Positions 43,811 through 55,754 of a stretch of 64,000 bases of DNA are shown one piece after another. Within the stretch, counting starts at the first letter, position 1. Each line of letters opens with the position of its first letter. The translations under genes were made by a program, and so were the position numbers. Origin of the DNA: Tupaia tana (Eukaryota > Chordata > Mammalia > Scandentia > Tupaiidae). The stretch spans positions 16,088,095 through 16,152,094 of the forward strand of contig JAKSZU010000004.1 of the NCBI GenBank assembly GCA_026018925.1, given 5' to 3'. The notes under the pieces were generated by a model, which was given only the letters and a program-made list of their open reading frames with translations, did not search any database and had not been told where the DNA came from.

Positions 43811-43990
43811 ATTAATACATACTATGTGCTAGGTGTATGCTGTATGCTAGGGATACAAAGATGAATAAAATATAGTCCCTGCTCCCAAAAACACACAGTC
43901 TGGTGAGAAAGGTGAGACAGTAATTTCAGTGTCATCTATCAACTACTCTGATAGAGGCAGGTACAGGAGGTGCCCTCCCCACCACTGCTG
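43811..43990 (-). mobile_element. L2 LINE 3' end, antisense
   Basis: TACTATGTGCTAGGTGTATG, GCTAGGGATACAAAGATGAA and AGTCCCTGCTCCCAAAAACA. Confidence 0.8.
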
Positions 43991-44037
43991 AGCACTATAC
44001 AAGTGTTAACATATGGCAGTAAAAAGGTGCATGTATT

Positions 44038-44133
44038 TGTGCCAGCAGCTGGTGTAGTGGTTAAGGCGTTGGACTCCCACATGCTTGACCACAGTTCAAG
44101 TCCTAGACCAAATGCTTGAAAATCATGCCATGT
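44038..44133 (+). mobile_element. SINE C, head half
   Basis: GCCAGCAGCTGGTGTAGTGG to GAAAATCATGCCATG, cut off by the next SINE. Confidence 0.85.
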
Positions 44134-44300
44134 TGGGGCCAGCAGATGGTGTGATGGTTAAAGGCACTGAACTCCCACATGGTCAACCACGGTTCAAGTC
44201 TTGGACCTGGTGTCTTGCTTTCTCACTTTCCCTCTCTCCCCTTGTCCGATCAAACTGGAAAATAATACATGAAGTTAAATAATTCTTAAAAAAAAAAAAG
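44134..44300 (+). mobile_element. SINE B
   Basis: GGGGCCAGCAGATGGTGTGA head; AATTCTTAAAAAAAAA end. Confidence 0.9.
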
Positions 44301-44302
44301 AG

Positions 44303-44514
44303 GAACTAGCAGATGGTGTAATGGTGCGTTGCTGGACTCCTGACTACGGTTTGAGTCCCAGATTCAGTGGCTTAAAAACACGCCAGGCGCATGTGCTTGC
44401 GTGCCCAAGATCCCGAGAGGAGACGAGGAGAAGGGATTGCAGCTTGGCCACGCCCCCTGCAGTTGACTACATGGAAGCCCAGAGACGTAACCGTTATGCC
44501 ATCTGCTGGTCCCA
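44303..44514. mobile_element. SINE A fold-back (inverted heads)
   Basis: A plus-strand A head and body (44303-44457) stops at CCACGCCCCC and is joined to a minus-strand head (44459-44514) ending TATGCCATCTGCTGGTCCC. The heads are complementary and could pair. Confidence 0.82.
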
Positions 44515-44619
44515 CAATTGTCAATTTCAAAACTGAGATTTCGACATGCCTGTGCTGAAACAAAATACTTTGGCCACATAGTTACAGGTAAGTGGGAAAG
44601 CTATGCAACATAAGAAGCC

Positions 44620-45364
<745 letters not shown>

Positions 45365-45599
45365 TAAGGATCCGAAAGACGTTGGCAGACTAAAGAGTGC
45401 TTGAGACAATCAACAAGGATGATGAAAGGACTGTAGAAACGATGAAAGGAGCCGATTTGCCAGGGAAAGGACCATGGTGCATTTGCAGACAGCATGTCAG
45501 TGAAGAGGCCAGGTCTCCCATGCTTGGGAAAACTCCTTTTTTTCTTGTTGGCTCCTGCCCTCTCTCAGTGCCCTGGATTGTAAGAGAAGTCAGGCTTGG

Positions 45600-46070
45600 G
45601 GCATAGCGACCATATGGAGACAGCGTGCCTGGTAAGGCAGGCAGGGATTCCAAGTATGGTTTTGAGATGAACCATCAAAAGCTGTCAAAACAGCTCCAGA
45701 GGACGGGCTAGAGGCAGGGAGACATTTCAGAGATAAAAGAGGTTCTGAGACCTGAACAGTGGCGGTGGCAATAGAGGTTGGACATGGTTAGATAGACATT
45801 TCCGAGGCAGAGGGCATGGGACTTAGAGCGGTAAAAGAAAAGGAACCCAGCATGACTCCAGCTGGACTTAGCGGATGAACTGCGTATCCCCAAGAGAACA
45901 GGGAAAAGGAAGAATCGCTTTGATGTGGGAGGAGTTGGGATTTGACCCAAAAAACCTGATGGTCCTTGGTAGTTCCCCGGCGCCCATGTACGCAACAGGC
46001 CATGCTGGTTGCAGGAGATATAACTGGGTCACTTGAAAAAGAAGACTGAATCCGGAGCCTCCCTCCCATA
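45600..46070 (-). mobile_element. L2-like sequence, antisense
   Basis: CTAGAGGCAGGGAGACATTT and CAGTGGCGGTGGCAATAGAG resemble antisense L2 around 'GCAGGGAGACCAGTTAGG'. Diverged. Confidence 0.6.
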
Positions 46071-46077
46071 GATTTTT

Positions 46078-46336
46078 TTTTTTTTTTTTGAGAGGTTTTT
46101 GCTATAGGGCGCGTGCACTCACCAGACAGAGAGAGACAGAGAGACAGAAAGCGAGAAATCACCCCCCAGGGGGTATGGCCACGCCGCAATCCCTTTTCCT
46201 CCATTCTCCTCTTGGGATCTTGGGCACACACGCACACGTGCCCAGCGTGAGTTTTAAGCCACCGGATCCGGGACGTGAACCACAGTAGACTACATGGGAG
46301 TCCAGTGACATAGCCATTATGCTGACTGCTGGTTCC
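46078..46336 (-). mobile_element. SINE A
   Basis: Near-perfect TSD CCTCCCATAGATTTT / CCTCTCATAGATTTT. CpG-rich body; GCTGACTGCTGGTTCCC head end of the young subtype. Confidence 0.95.
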
Positions 46337-46494
46337 CTCCCCTCTCATAGATTTTGACAGCTCTCAGGTGGCCCTTGGTAATGCTTTTTCCTTAATGGTA
46401 CCCAAGTGGTTCCAATTCCTAGTTCAGTAGAAGACTCGGTGCTCAAGACATTTAGTAGAGATCCCCATTGAGCAGTAGAAAATAAGAATCTGCA

Positions 46495-46690
46495 GATAGC
46501 AAGTGGCATGGTGGTTAGGGTGCTGGATTTCCACATGGCCAACCATGGTTCAAGTCCTGGGCCTGGTAGCTTGTTTTCTTTCCTTCTCTCTCTCTCTCTC
46601 TCTCTATAGGGTGTGTATGCCCTATAGAAAATTAAATAATTAAATAATGATAATGATAGATAAGGTTAAATAGTTTTTTTAATAAAGAAA
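46495..46690 (+). mobile_element. SINE B/C
   Basis: AGCAAGTGGCATGGTGGTTA head; GGGTGTGTATGCCCTATAGA end. Confidence 0.85.
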
Positions 46691-46696
46691 AAAAAT

Positions 46697-46943
46697 CGGA
46701 GACCGCAGAAAGCAACTGGCTAGCTCGATGATGACTACACAGTTTGGGCTGGGCCTGGCAGCTTGGGAGACACACCGGGCACGTGTGTGTGCATGCCCAG
46801 GGTGCCCAAGGAGAAAGAGGGAAAGAACTGTGGCAAGATCACCTCCCACGGGGAGGGCTTTCTCACTTTCCCTCTCTCTCTTACATCTCTCTGTTCTCAT
46901 CTCACTCTGGCAAGTGCACATGCCCTCTGGCAAAAAAGTCTGA
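46697..46943 (+). mobile_element. SINE C, diverged
   Basis: Head GCAACTGGCTAGCTCGATGA without a clear box B; CCCTCTGGCAAAAAAGTC end. Confidence 0.75.
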
Positions 46944-47065
46944 AGCTCCAGAGAGAGGCCTGAGATGAAATGTCAGTTTGGATGTCATGAGCAGAGAAGT
47001 GATACTGAAAGATCTCAGTCAGACTACGCCAAGTAAGAAGAGAAGAATCACTTCCACTGCTTAAT

Positions 47066-47508
47066 AGGGGCCAGCAGGTGGCACCGTGGTTAGGGCACCG
47101 GACTTCCACACGGCCAACTGTGGTTTGAGTCCTCGACCTGGCAACTTGCTTTCTCACTCTCTCTTTCTCTCACTCTCAGGTCAAATTAAAATAAATGAAG
47201 TTAAATAAAATAATTTTTTCTTTTTTTTTGAGAGGTTTTCGCTATAGGGCGCCTGCGCTCGCCAGACAGACAGAGACAGAGAGACAGAAAGCGAGAAATC
47301 ACCCCCCAGGGGGGATGGTCACGCCACAATCCCTTCTCCTCCATTCTCCTCTCGGGATCTTGGGCACGCACGCACACGCGCCCGGCGTGAGTTTAAGCCA
47401 CCGGGTCCGGGACGCGAACCGCGGTCGACTACGTGGGAGTCCAGCGACATAGCCATTACGCTAACTGCTGGTTCCCAATAAAATAATTCTTAATTTAAAA
47501 AATCATCA
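47066..47508 (+). mobile_element. SINE B host split by SINE A
   Basis: CCAGCAGGTGGCACCGTGGT head, a full CTCF-core match. Outer near-TSD TCACTTCCACTGCTTAA / TCATCTCCACTGCTTAA. Confidence 0.93.
47213..47476 (-). mobile_element. SINE A nested in SINE B tail
   Basis: Flanked by AATAAAATAATT on both sides. Very CpG-rich (GGGACGCGAACCGCGGTCGA) and near consensus, so among the youngest here. Confidence 0.95.
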
Positions 47509-47589
47509 TCATCTCCACTGCTTAAGAGATGAACTGAGGAATAAGGTCTCGCAAAACAGATCTGATTATCATTCTGACGTCCCTGTTTT

Positions 47590-47800
47590 CCTTTAAGTGC
47601 CGTCCACATGCCCGGCACTGTTAGGGCTTATTTGTGCCATTTTAGTGCTCACAGTAACTGATGAGGCAGATGTTATTGTCTCTATTTTAAAGATGGAACT
47701 GAGCCTCAGAGAGGTGGTAAGTCACTTATTCAAGGTTACACTCTAAGTGATCATTTGAATCAGCTTTCTCCAACTCTAAAGCCCTTATTCTTTCCATATA
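47590..47800 (-). mobile_element. MIR
   Basis: ATTTTAAAGATGGAACTGAG, CTCAGAGAGGTGGTAAG, CAAGGTTACACTCTAAGTG. Confidence 0.9.
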
Positions 47801-47821
47801 CCGCACTGCTTCTTTGAAAAA

Positions 47822-47970
47822 TGGTGATTAGGGCACTGTACTCCCACATAGTGGACCACAGTTCGAGTCCTGAACCTAGTGGCTTGCTTTCTCACTTTCC
47901 CTCTCTCTCTGGTCAAATAAAAAAGTAATAATAATAAGTTAAATTAAATAAATCTTTTTTAAAAAGTTTC
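47822..47970 (+). mobile_element. SINE B, 5'-truncated
   Basis: Starts GGTGATTAGGGCACTGTAC; complete box B GTTCGAGTCC and tail. Confidence 0.85.
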
Positions 47971-48130
47971 TATATGGAAGACCAGATCAGCTGGGTCAAA
48001 TACAACACAGGGTAGAATGGAAAGATGGTCCCAATAGAAGTGTGGGTGAATTAGAAGTGGCCCACGGCAGGAAAATCTAAGTTGCAGCAGCCTGTCCAAG
48101 GGTGAATAGGGGATAAAGAAGTGGCTTCTT

Positions 48131-48285
48131 GAGGCCAGCAGGTAGTGTGGTAGTTAGGGCACTGGATTCCCACATGGCCAGCCACAGTTCGAGTCCCAGA
48201 CCTGACAGCTGGGTTTCTCACTTTCCTTCTCTGTCTTCTCTTTGGCCAAATTAAAAACAATAATAAATATAATTTTTTTAAAAAT
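48131..48285 (+). mobile_element. SINE B
   Basis: TSD GAAGTGGCTTCTTGAG / GAAGTGGCTTCTCTTGAG around it. Confidence 0.92.
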
Positions 48286-48764
48286 GAAGTGGCTTCTCTT
48301 GAGAAGCTTAGGTGAAAAGGGAAAAAGAGCGATAACAAAGAAGACAGTTGGATAATTCGTTAAATACGAGTGAGCGTGAAGATGTTTAATGCTGAAGAAA
48401 CCAATGCCTGGTAAAGTTTGAAGATAGGAAAGAAGAATTGACAGATGAAGTGAGGTTCCCGAGGAAGAGAAAACTCTGGGGTCTTGGATGAGTTTCATTC
48501 TCCCCACCCAGTGTCAATAGCCAAGGTAGCAGACTCTAGCAGGTGGCAGCTGTTCTCGGCAGCCTCCTGAGCTGGGGGGTTCCGGGCAACCTCGGCAGGT
48601 GCTCAGACAGATTCCCCGGCTGCCCATCGGTGCCCTCCTCTCCGCAGTGAGATCCAGGCCCGAGGACTCACCCCTACCCTCCTTTCCTGCCCCCATTCAC
48701 CTAGATGCCTAGCTGTTTGGAAGTCCACGCAGTTTTTCTTCTGGGTGTATAAAATGTAAAGAGT

Positions 48765-48848
48765 CGGGGGGGGGGGTGCTGGCAGGTGGCGTGGTGGTTG
48801 GAGGCACTGGACTCACATGGTTGACCACGGTTCAGGTCCCAGACATAG

Positions 48849-48916
<68 letters not shown>

Positions 48917-48980
48917 TCTGTCCCTCTCTGGTCAAATTAAAATAAATCAATAAATGTTAAATAAAATAATTATTTTTTAA
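48765..48980 (+). mobile_element. SINE B before ARMH1 exon 6, with (CT)n(CA)n
   Basis: Near-TSD AAATGTAAAGAGT / AAATGTGAAGAGT; CT run 48855-48898 and CA run 48899-48916; poly(G) at 48767. It ends about 44 bp before the exon 6 acceptor. Confidence 0.92.
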
Positions 48981-48988
48981 AAATGTGA

Positions 48989-49243
<255 letters not shown>

Positions 49244-49251
49244 TGACAGTC

Positions 49252-49477
49252 CCTTGGGGCCGACTGGTGGTGTGGTGGTTAAGGGCACTGGACTCTCGCA
49301 TGGCGGACTGCAATTCGCGTCCCGGATCTGGCAACTTGCTCTCTCACTTTCCCTTTCTCTCTCTCTCTCTCCTGCTCTTGCTATCACTCTGTCCCTCTGG
49401 TCAAATTAAAATAAGTAAATACATAAATAAATAAAGTTAAATAAAATAATTCTTAAAAAAAAAAAAAAGGCAAGCAA
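49252..49477 (+). mobile_element. SINE B
   Basis: TSD AAATGACAGTCC / AAATGGCAGTCC. GACTGGTGGTGTGGTGGTTA head. Confidence 0.92.
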
Positions 49478-49758
49478 GCAAATGGCAGTCCTGTTCTGGG
49501 CGTCAGGTCAGCCTCATGGTGTTCATGGTTGTTAGGCTCTGCCTGGGTCCAGTCAGCTCTGGTTCTCAGACTAGGATGATGCTTCCCTTCCCAACGGAAT
49601 TCACCCTGAGGAATGTGCTTTTAGGAAGCTGAATTGGACAGTGACAGCATTCGTCAGCTTTCATTTACTGAGTGCCACTATGTGCCGGTCACTTTGCATC
49701 CATCAGTTCATTTAAGTCTCAAAATAACCTTGAGATTACAAAGCCTCGTACATACTAG

Positions 49759-49945
49759 GTTTTTAAAGAATTATTTTTAATTTTTTAATTTATTATTTTT
49801 AATTTGCTTTAGGGCACATGCATGCAGCGGAGAGAGACAGACAGACAGAGAGAAAGTGAGAAAGCAAGCTGCCATGTCTAGGGCTTGAACCATGGTCGTC
49901 TATGTGGGAGTCTAGTACCTTAACCACCATGCTACCTGCCAGCCC
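49759..49945 (-). mobile_element. SINE B/A hybrid in MIR
   Basis: AATTTGCTTTAGGGCACATG beside the tail; head end ATGCTACCTGCCAGCCCCC. Confidence 0.88.
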
Positions 49946-50046
49946 CCCATACTTGGTTTTTAAATGTATGAATGAATGAATGAATGAATGGAGGAAATAA
50001 GTATTTTGTTTTCCAAGATAATTTTTTTTTTCTTAAGAATTTTGTT

Positions 50047-50328
50047 GGGAACCAGCAGTTAGCGTAATGGCTATGTCGCTGGACTCCCACGTAGTCGACC
50101 GCAGTTTGCGTCCCGGACCCAGTGGCTTAAAACTCACGCCAGGCGCATGTGCGTGCGTGCCCAAGATCCCAAGAGGAGAATGGAGGAGAAGGGATTACCG
50201 CGTGACCATCCCCCCTGGGGGGTGATTTCTCGCTTTCTGTCTCTCTGTCTCTCTCTGTCTGTCTGGCGAGCACATGCGCCCTATAGCGAAAATAAATAAA
50301 TAAATAACTCTCCCCCCAAAAAAAAAAA
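50047..50328 (+). mobile_element. SINE A (young)
   Basis: TSD AAGAATTTTGTT at 50035-50046 and 50329-50340; head AGCAGTTAGCGTAATGGC; tail GCGAAAATAAATAAATAAAT. Confidence 0.96.
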
Positions 50329-50356
50329 AAGAATTTTGTTTTGTTTTGTTTTCTGT

Positions 50357-50607
50357 TTTTGTTTTTTTCAGGTTTTTGCCTTAGGGCACATGTGCTCGCT
50401 GGACAGGGAGACAGAGACAGTGAGAGGGAAAGTGAGAAATCACCCCCCAACCCCCACCGGGGGGTGGCCACACCGCCTCAATCTCTTCTTCTCCATTCCC
50501 TTCCCTCGATCTTACCTGGCATGATTCAGACCAATGGGTCCAGGACTCAAACTGTGGTTTGCTGTGTGGAAGTCCAGTGACGTAACAACTACGCCATCTA
50601 TTGGCCC
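50357..50607 (-). mobile_element. SINE C
   Basis: GGTTTTTGCCTTAGGGCACA; head end CTACGCCATCTATTGGCCC. Confidence 0.88.
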
Positions 50608-50698
50608 CAAGACAAAACACTTAAGCATAGATTAAGTGTGCTTCCCAAGGTTACACAGCTAACTGCATTCAAACCAAATTTGTCTGACTTTAAAGCTT

Positions 50699-50900
50699 TG
50701 GGGACCAGCAGGCAGCATGGTGGTTAAGGTGCTGGACATTCCCACATGGCTGACCACAGTTCAAGTCCCGGACCTGGCAGCTTGCTTTCTCGCTTTCCTC
50801 TCTCTGTGTGTCTCTCTCTCTGGTCAAATTAAAATAAATGAATGAATAAATATAATTAAATAAAAAATAATTCTTTAAAAATAAATAAATAAAAGCTTAT
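50699..50900 (+). mobile_element. SINE B
   Basis: ACCAGCAGGCAGCATGGTGG head; TGGTCAAATTAAAATAAATG tail. Confidence 0.9.
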
Positions 50901-50905
50901 GCTTT

Positions 50906-51118
50906 GGGGCCAGGCAAAGGTGCAAAAATAATGCAACTGAGCCCACGTGGGAAAGGCCCTGGGTTTGTGCCCCGGGACCTCTCTGGTATGCCAGGAAATG
51001 CCTGCGTGCCCACAGTCTGGGCCAGCTGAGGCCAGGGTGGAGCATGGTGTGAGGACCCTGTTAAGGGTGCCTGTCTTCCTCTCGCTATCTCTCTCTAAAG
51101 AAATAAAAAAATAAGCAT
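50906..51118 (+). mobile_element. SINE D
   Basis: GGCCAGGCAAAGGTGCAAAA head, GGGCCAGCTGAGGCCAGGG middle, AAAGAAATAAAAAAATAAG tail. Confidence 0.85.
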
Positions 51119-51119
51119 A

Positions 51120-51392
51120 AGGGCCCAGTCTCTGTGGTACAGTCGGTAGTGTACCAGACTGGAGCTGGAAGCCACATGCCAACCATGGTTCAAGTCCCCA
51201 GCCTGGTGGACTTGAAAACATGCTGAGTGTGCATGTGCCCAGGATCCTGGAAGGCTGGAGGCCTGGGGGAAGAGGATCGAGGCATGGCTGAGCCTGTGGG
51301 GTGGCACTGTTCTCTCTTTCTCTCTCTCTCTCTCTCACACAGGCAGGTATATACTCATTCTATCATGAGTGAATAAAGAGAAATAAACTGTT
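51120..51392 (+). mobile_element. SINE D2
   Basis: CCAGTCTCTGTGGTACAGTC head; TTGAAAACATGCTGAGTGTG; tail GAATAAAGAGAAATAAACTG. Shares the TTGAAAAYA body with C. Confidence 0.82.
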
Positions 51393-51520
51393 AAAAATTA
51401 TTAAAGCTTATGTTCTTCCCATATAGCATGTAGCATGTATTTAAAGAATACCATGAATTCTTTCTCATGTTCTGTAGTGGTTCAGAAAAGAGAGATTCTA
51501 TTTTCAACAAGAGGAAACAA

Positions 51521-51784
51521 GGGGACCAGCAGTTAGCATAATGGCTATGTCGCTGGACTCCCACGTAGTCGACCGCGGTTCGTGTCCCGGACCCGGTGGC
51601 TTAAAACTCACGCCGGACGCGTGTACGTGCGTGCCCAAGATCCCAAGAGGAGAATGGAAGAGAAGGGATTGTGGCGTGGCCATCCCCTCTGGGGGGTGAT
51701 CTCTCGCTTTCTGTCTCTCTGTCTCTCTCTGTCTGGCGAGCGCACGCACCCTATAGTGAAAACCTCTCCAAAAAAGAAACAAGC
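51521..51784 (+). mobile_element. SINE A (young)
   Basis: TSD ACAAGAGGAAACAA both sides. Head AGCAGTTAGCATAATGGC; full box B GGTTCGTGTCCCGGACCC. Confidence 0.96.
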
Positions 51785-52250
51785 AAACAAGAGGAAACAA
51801 GGGTGGTTCATTGAGGAAGTGGTGTCAGAACGGAGCCTGGGGGAACCAGCAGTTAGCGTAATGGCTATGTCGCTGGACTCCCACGTAGTCGACCGCGGTT
51901 CGCGTCCCGGACCCGGTGACTTAAAACTCACACCGGGCGCGTGTGCGTGCGTGCCCAAGACCCCGAAAGGAGAATGGAGGAGAAGGGATTGCGGCGTGAC
52001 CATCCCCCCTGAGGGGTGATTTCTCGCTTTCTATCTCTATGTCTCTCTCTGTCTGTCTGGCAAGCGCACACGCCCTATAGCGAAAAACCTCTCCAAAAAA
52101 AAAAAAGAAAAAAAAAAAAAAAAAAGAACGGAGCCTGGGAGAGTGGGAAGGATTTTGGAAGGTAGACAGAGAGGAGGACATTCTTTAAGGAGAGTGCGAA
52201 AACAAAGGCACCAACATAGGAAAGTATAATGTGTGTCTGGGGATGACTTC
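51785..52250 (-). mobile_element. L2-like sequence, antisense, carrying a SINE A
   Basis: GGTTCATTGAGGAAGTGGTG and, after the SINE, GAAAACAAAGGCACCAACAT resemble the antisense L2 region seen at 15.9 kb. Confidence 0.6.
51842..52125 (+). mobile_element. SINE A (young)
   Basis: TSD GAACGGAGCCTGGG at 51828-51841 and 52126-52139, perfect. With the copy at 51521 it makes a close direct pair about 320 bp apart, a substrate for deletion. Confidence 0.96.
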
Positions 52251-52263
52251 TAACTTAGAGTAC

Positions 52264-52489
52264 TTCTTAGAGGGTGTGCTTGCCAGAGAGACAGAAGGAA
52301 AGAGTGACAGAGAGAGGCAAAGTGAGAAAGCGCTCTCCACGAGTGATAGTCACATGCCATCCCTTGTCCTCCGTTCTCCTCTCTGGATACATGTGCCTGC
52401 TATGTTTTCCAAGCTACCAGGACCAGGACTCGAACCACAGTCAGCCATGTAGGATCTAGCAGCCTTAGCCTCCACACCACCAGCTAGCC
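52264..52489 (-). mobile_element. SINE C
   Basis: GAGGGTGTGCTTGCCAGAGA; head end CACACCACCAGCTAGCCC. Confidence 0.85.
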
Positions 52490-53400
52490 CTGTTTCCCAG
52501 CCTTCTGCTCTACAGCTTTTCTGGACGCTGTCTCAGCTACCACCTAGACGGCCTGTCACCCCTCTTCCTTTGGACCACCTACCACCCTCCCCTCCAGCTG
52601 CCCTTTCGCCCATGGGAGCAGTTATCTCCAAAACAGGGACTACCCCTCCCACGGATGTGCACACGATTTCAGTGCAGCCGCTGTCGTGGCTGTCCTGTAT
52701 CCTTGGCACAGTACCTAAGCCGTGCCAGATCCTCACCACATGTCTGGTGAGTGAGAGAGTGAGTGAGCGAGCGAGCAAGCGAGCAAGTTCACACACGTGC
52801 ACTGGAATAGTGGGTACGAGCCTGTGTCCCATGCTTGTCTCCCCTTGTACCTCTCAGCAATTCCAGGTCAGTCATGAGGTCTGATTCGTCGCTTTTTCAG
52901 CCCAGGGCCTGGGACATAATGGGTGTTCAGTAAAAGTTCGTCGAATACATTTATGAAAAAGTGGTTTAGTTTCAGAGTTGCTGATTAACTTCTCCAGAGT
53001 CAGAACCAGCTGACTTCTCCCAGCATCAGCCCAGTGTAGACTCCCTCTGCAGTTATCCCCCGACAACTAACCAGGGGGCAGAGGGACACGAAGATTGTCA
53101 CTGCCTTTTGGGTTTGATGTCAGCTCATGCAATAACAGTGAAACTGTGCACCTCAGAATAATTTGATATATTCTAGACTCATAGCAGGTGCTCAAGAAAT
53201 GTCTTACCAGCACTTCAAAATAGCCTTTACGTACAACTCTTGACTACAGAGAATGCGTGTGTCATGACTGTCCACTAGAGGGCAGTGTTTCACACGATCT
53301 GAATAGAGTCCGAAGTTGGAGGGAAAGTAAGGAGCAGGCAGCCAGTCAGCCGTTGGTGTCCGCAGAGAACTGGTTTCACGACTCCCTCAGATACCAAAGT
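52490..53400. other. Intronic unique sequence
   Basis: No lineage SINE. Contains a (GTGAGCGA)n-like purine patch near 52,750 and the CTCF-like motif at 53272. Confidence 0.5.
53272..53285 (+). promoter_or_regulatory. CTCF-like core motif
   Basis: CCACTAGAGGGCAG fits the CTCF core CCASYAGRKGGCRS at every position and lies outside any lineage SINE. Confidence 0.55.
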
Positions 53401-53860
53401 TCACTCAGGTTCAATTCCTCTACATGAGATGGCATAATATTTGAATATAACCTACACATAACCTACATATTTTATTTATTTATTTATTTTTAATTTGCTA
53501 TAGGGCACATGCACAGAGAGAAAGAAAGAGAGAAGGAAAATGAGATAGCAAGTCGCCAGGTCTGGGACGCAAACCGAGGCCACCATGTGGGAGTCCTGCA
53601 TCTTAACCATCATGACACCTACTAGTCCTTCTCCTATATAGTTTAAATCAGCTCTGAATTACTTATAACACCTAACACAATGCAAATGCTATACTGTATT
53701 GTTTCGGAAACAAGGAAGGGGGGAAAAGTCCGTACATGTTCTGTACACGCACCAGTGTAGACCTAACTGCATGGCACATGCCAGGACGGCATCCCATTTT
53801 CAGTCCACAGTTGGCTGAATCCAGAGCCTGTGGATACAGAGGGCCGACTAGATTCAGTTT
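53400..53860. mobile_element. MER2/Tigger-like DNA transposon, split by SINE B
   Basis: GAATATAACCTACACATAAC, ACTTATAACACCTAACACAA, then GTTGGCTGAATCCAGAGCCT and GGATACAGAGGGCCGACTA. Confidence 0.82.
53471..53630 (-). mobile_element. SINE B/A hybrid in MER2-like element
   Basis: TTTAATTTGCTATAGGGCAC next to the tail; head end CATGACACCTACTAGTCC. Confidence 0.88.
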
Positions 53861-53952
53861 ATATCAAAACTCCTCCCAAGGCGAGGAATGGAGGTCCGAT
53901 AGGTTCGGATGTGGTCCTAACAGTGGATGGCCAATCAAAAAGGACCAGAGAT

Positions 53953-54192
53953 GGGACCAGCAGTTACTATAATGGCTATGTCGCTGGACTCCCACGTAGT
54001 CGACCACAGTTCGCGTCCCGGACCTGGTGGCTTAAAATTCACACCAGGCGCGTGTGCATGCGTGCCCAAGATCCCAAGAGGAGAATGGAGGAGAAGGGAT
54101 TGCGGCGTGGCCATCCCCCCTGGGGGGTGATTTCTCACTTTCTGTCTCTCTGTCTGTCTGGCAAGCACACACGCCCTATAGCGAAAACCTCT

Positions 54193-54220
<28 letters not shown>
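53953..54220 (+). mobile_element. SINE A
   Basis: Perfect 16-bp TSD AAAAAGGACCAGAGAT at 53937-53952 and 54221-54236; poly(A) of about 30 (54193-54225). Confidence 0.97.
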
Positions 54221-54227
<7 letters not shown>

Positions 54228-54379
54228 ACCAGAGATTAATTTCTCTGAGTTTGAGAACGACAAACGGCGAAACCAGGGCCATTTCCCAGGATGACAACCG
54301 AGTGAAGAGGCCTGTGACCAGGGGGCCTGGTTGGCGGTGATGAGAAGAGTCAGCAGTGACAGGGAAGGGATGAAAGGGC

Positions 54380-54628
54380 AGGGCCCAGCCTTGGTGGCAT
54401 AGGCAGTAACGTCTAAACTGTGGAGCCAGGAGCCACATGACTGACGCGGGATTCAGACCCTGAGTCCCCCGCAAACATCCCAGGTGCACGTGCGCCCTCG
54501 GTCCTCCTGAGCTGGAGAGCTGGGGAAGAGGATCACAGGGCGAAGAGATGCGGCCAAGGGTGCCCGTCTTTCTCACACGCGCGTGCGTACACGTGTGCAC
54601 TGTCTCATACACTTATTTTTTTTTAAAT
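54380..54628 (+). mobile_element. SINE D2
   Basis: CCAGCCTTGGTGGCATAGGC head; GAGCTGGGGAAGAGGATCAC; no clear poly(A). Confidence 0.78.
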
Positions 54629-54639
54629 CTCACCAAAGG

Positions 54640-54913
54640 CAGGACCAGCAGATGCCATAATGGTTACATTGCTGGACTCTCACATAATCGACTGCGGTTC
54701 AAGTCCCAGACCCAGTGGCTTAAACTCATGCCAGGCATGTGTGCGCGTGTGCCCAGATCCCGAGAGGAGAGGGAGGAGAAGAGATTACAGCATGGCCATC
54801 TCTCTCCCCACCCCCGGGGGTTATTTCTCACTTTCTCTCTCTCTGTCTCTCTGTGTCTCCAGCAAGCACATGCACCCTATAACAAAACTCTCTTTAAAAA
54901 AAAAAAAAAGAAA
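54640..54913 (+). mobile_element. SINE A (older subtype)
   Basis: CCAGCAGATGCCATAATGGT head; CCCTATAACAAAACTCTCTT end. Confidence 0.92.
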
Positions 54914-54982
54914 AATATCTGTGGCGTGCCAGGTACTGGTGTTGTGTGTGTGTACTGAGGAGAGAGATGAAAAGTTTTGAAG

Positions 54983-55249
54983 AGGGAACCAGCAGTTAGC
55001 GTAATGGCTATGTCACTGGATTCCCACGTAGTCGATCACGGTTCCAGTCCCGGACCCGGTGGCTTAAAACTCACGCCGGGCGCGTGTGCGTGCGTGCCCA
55101 AGATCCCAAGAGGAGAATGGAGGAGAAGGGATTGCGGCGTGACCATCCCCCCTGGGGGGTGATTTCTCGCTTTCTGTCTCTCTGTCTCTCTCTGTCTGTC
55201 TGGCAAGTGCACGCGCCCTATAGCGAAAACCTCTCCAAAAAAAAAAAAA
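54983..55249 (+). mobile_element. SINE A (young)
   Basis: TSD GAAAAGTTTTGAAG at 54969-54982 and 55250-55263, perfect; head AGCAGTTAGCGTAATGGC. Confidence 0.97.
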
Positions 55250-55467
55250 GAAAAGTTTTGAAGAAAGATGAGGAGGAGGTCCATTCCACCTCTGTGCTAC
55301 ATGGGGTAGGGGCTGGTTGACACCCTTCCCAGAGGAGGCTACAAGAGCCCTGGAATGCTCAGAGAAGAGCTGGGGCATAGGAGGTGGAGAGGTTCTGGTG
55401 CTGGTGATGGTTTGCCTTGCGGGGGGCATCGGTGATGAAGAGGAGCCAGCTGATGACCTGACCTCCT

Positions 55468-55715
55468 TTTTTTTTTTGAGAGGTTTTTGCTACAGGGCAC
55501 GTACGCTCACCAGGAAGACAGAGAGAGAGAAAGCACGAAATCACCTCCTGGGGGTGATGGCCACGCCACAATCCCTTCTCCTCTATTCTCCTCTCAGGAT
55601 CTTGGGCACACATGCGCACTCGCCCAGTGTGAGTTTAAGCCACCAGGTCCAGGACTCGAACTACAGTCAACCACATGGGAGTTCGACGACATAGCTATTA
55701 CACCAACTGCCGGTC

Positions 55716-55717
<2 letters not shown>
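55468..55717 (-). mobile_element. SINE A
   Basis: GAGAGGTTTTTGCTACAGGG to ACACCAACTGCCGGTCCC. Confidence 0.93.

Positions 55718-55754
<37 letters not shown>

Larger units (their letters stand above)
49655..50697 (-). mobile_element. MIR split by three SINEs
   Basis: 49655-49758 (ATTTACTGAGTGCCACTATG) and 50612-50697 (TTCCCAAGGTTACACAGCTA, GTCTGACTTTAAAGC) are two parts of one MIR. The middle (49946-50046) includes an (ATGA)n patch. Confidence 0.75.

Noticed and set aside
53935..54612. 225-codon minus-strand frame
   Set aside because: It is made of SINE D2 and SINE A sequence; translated SINEs give the recurring Pro/Arg/Ser words seen in dozens of frames here.
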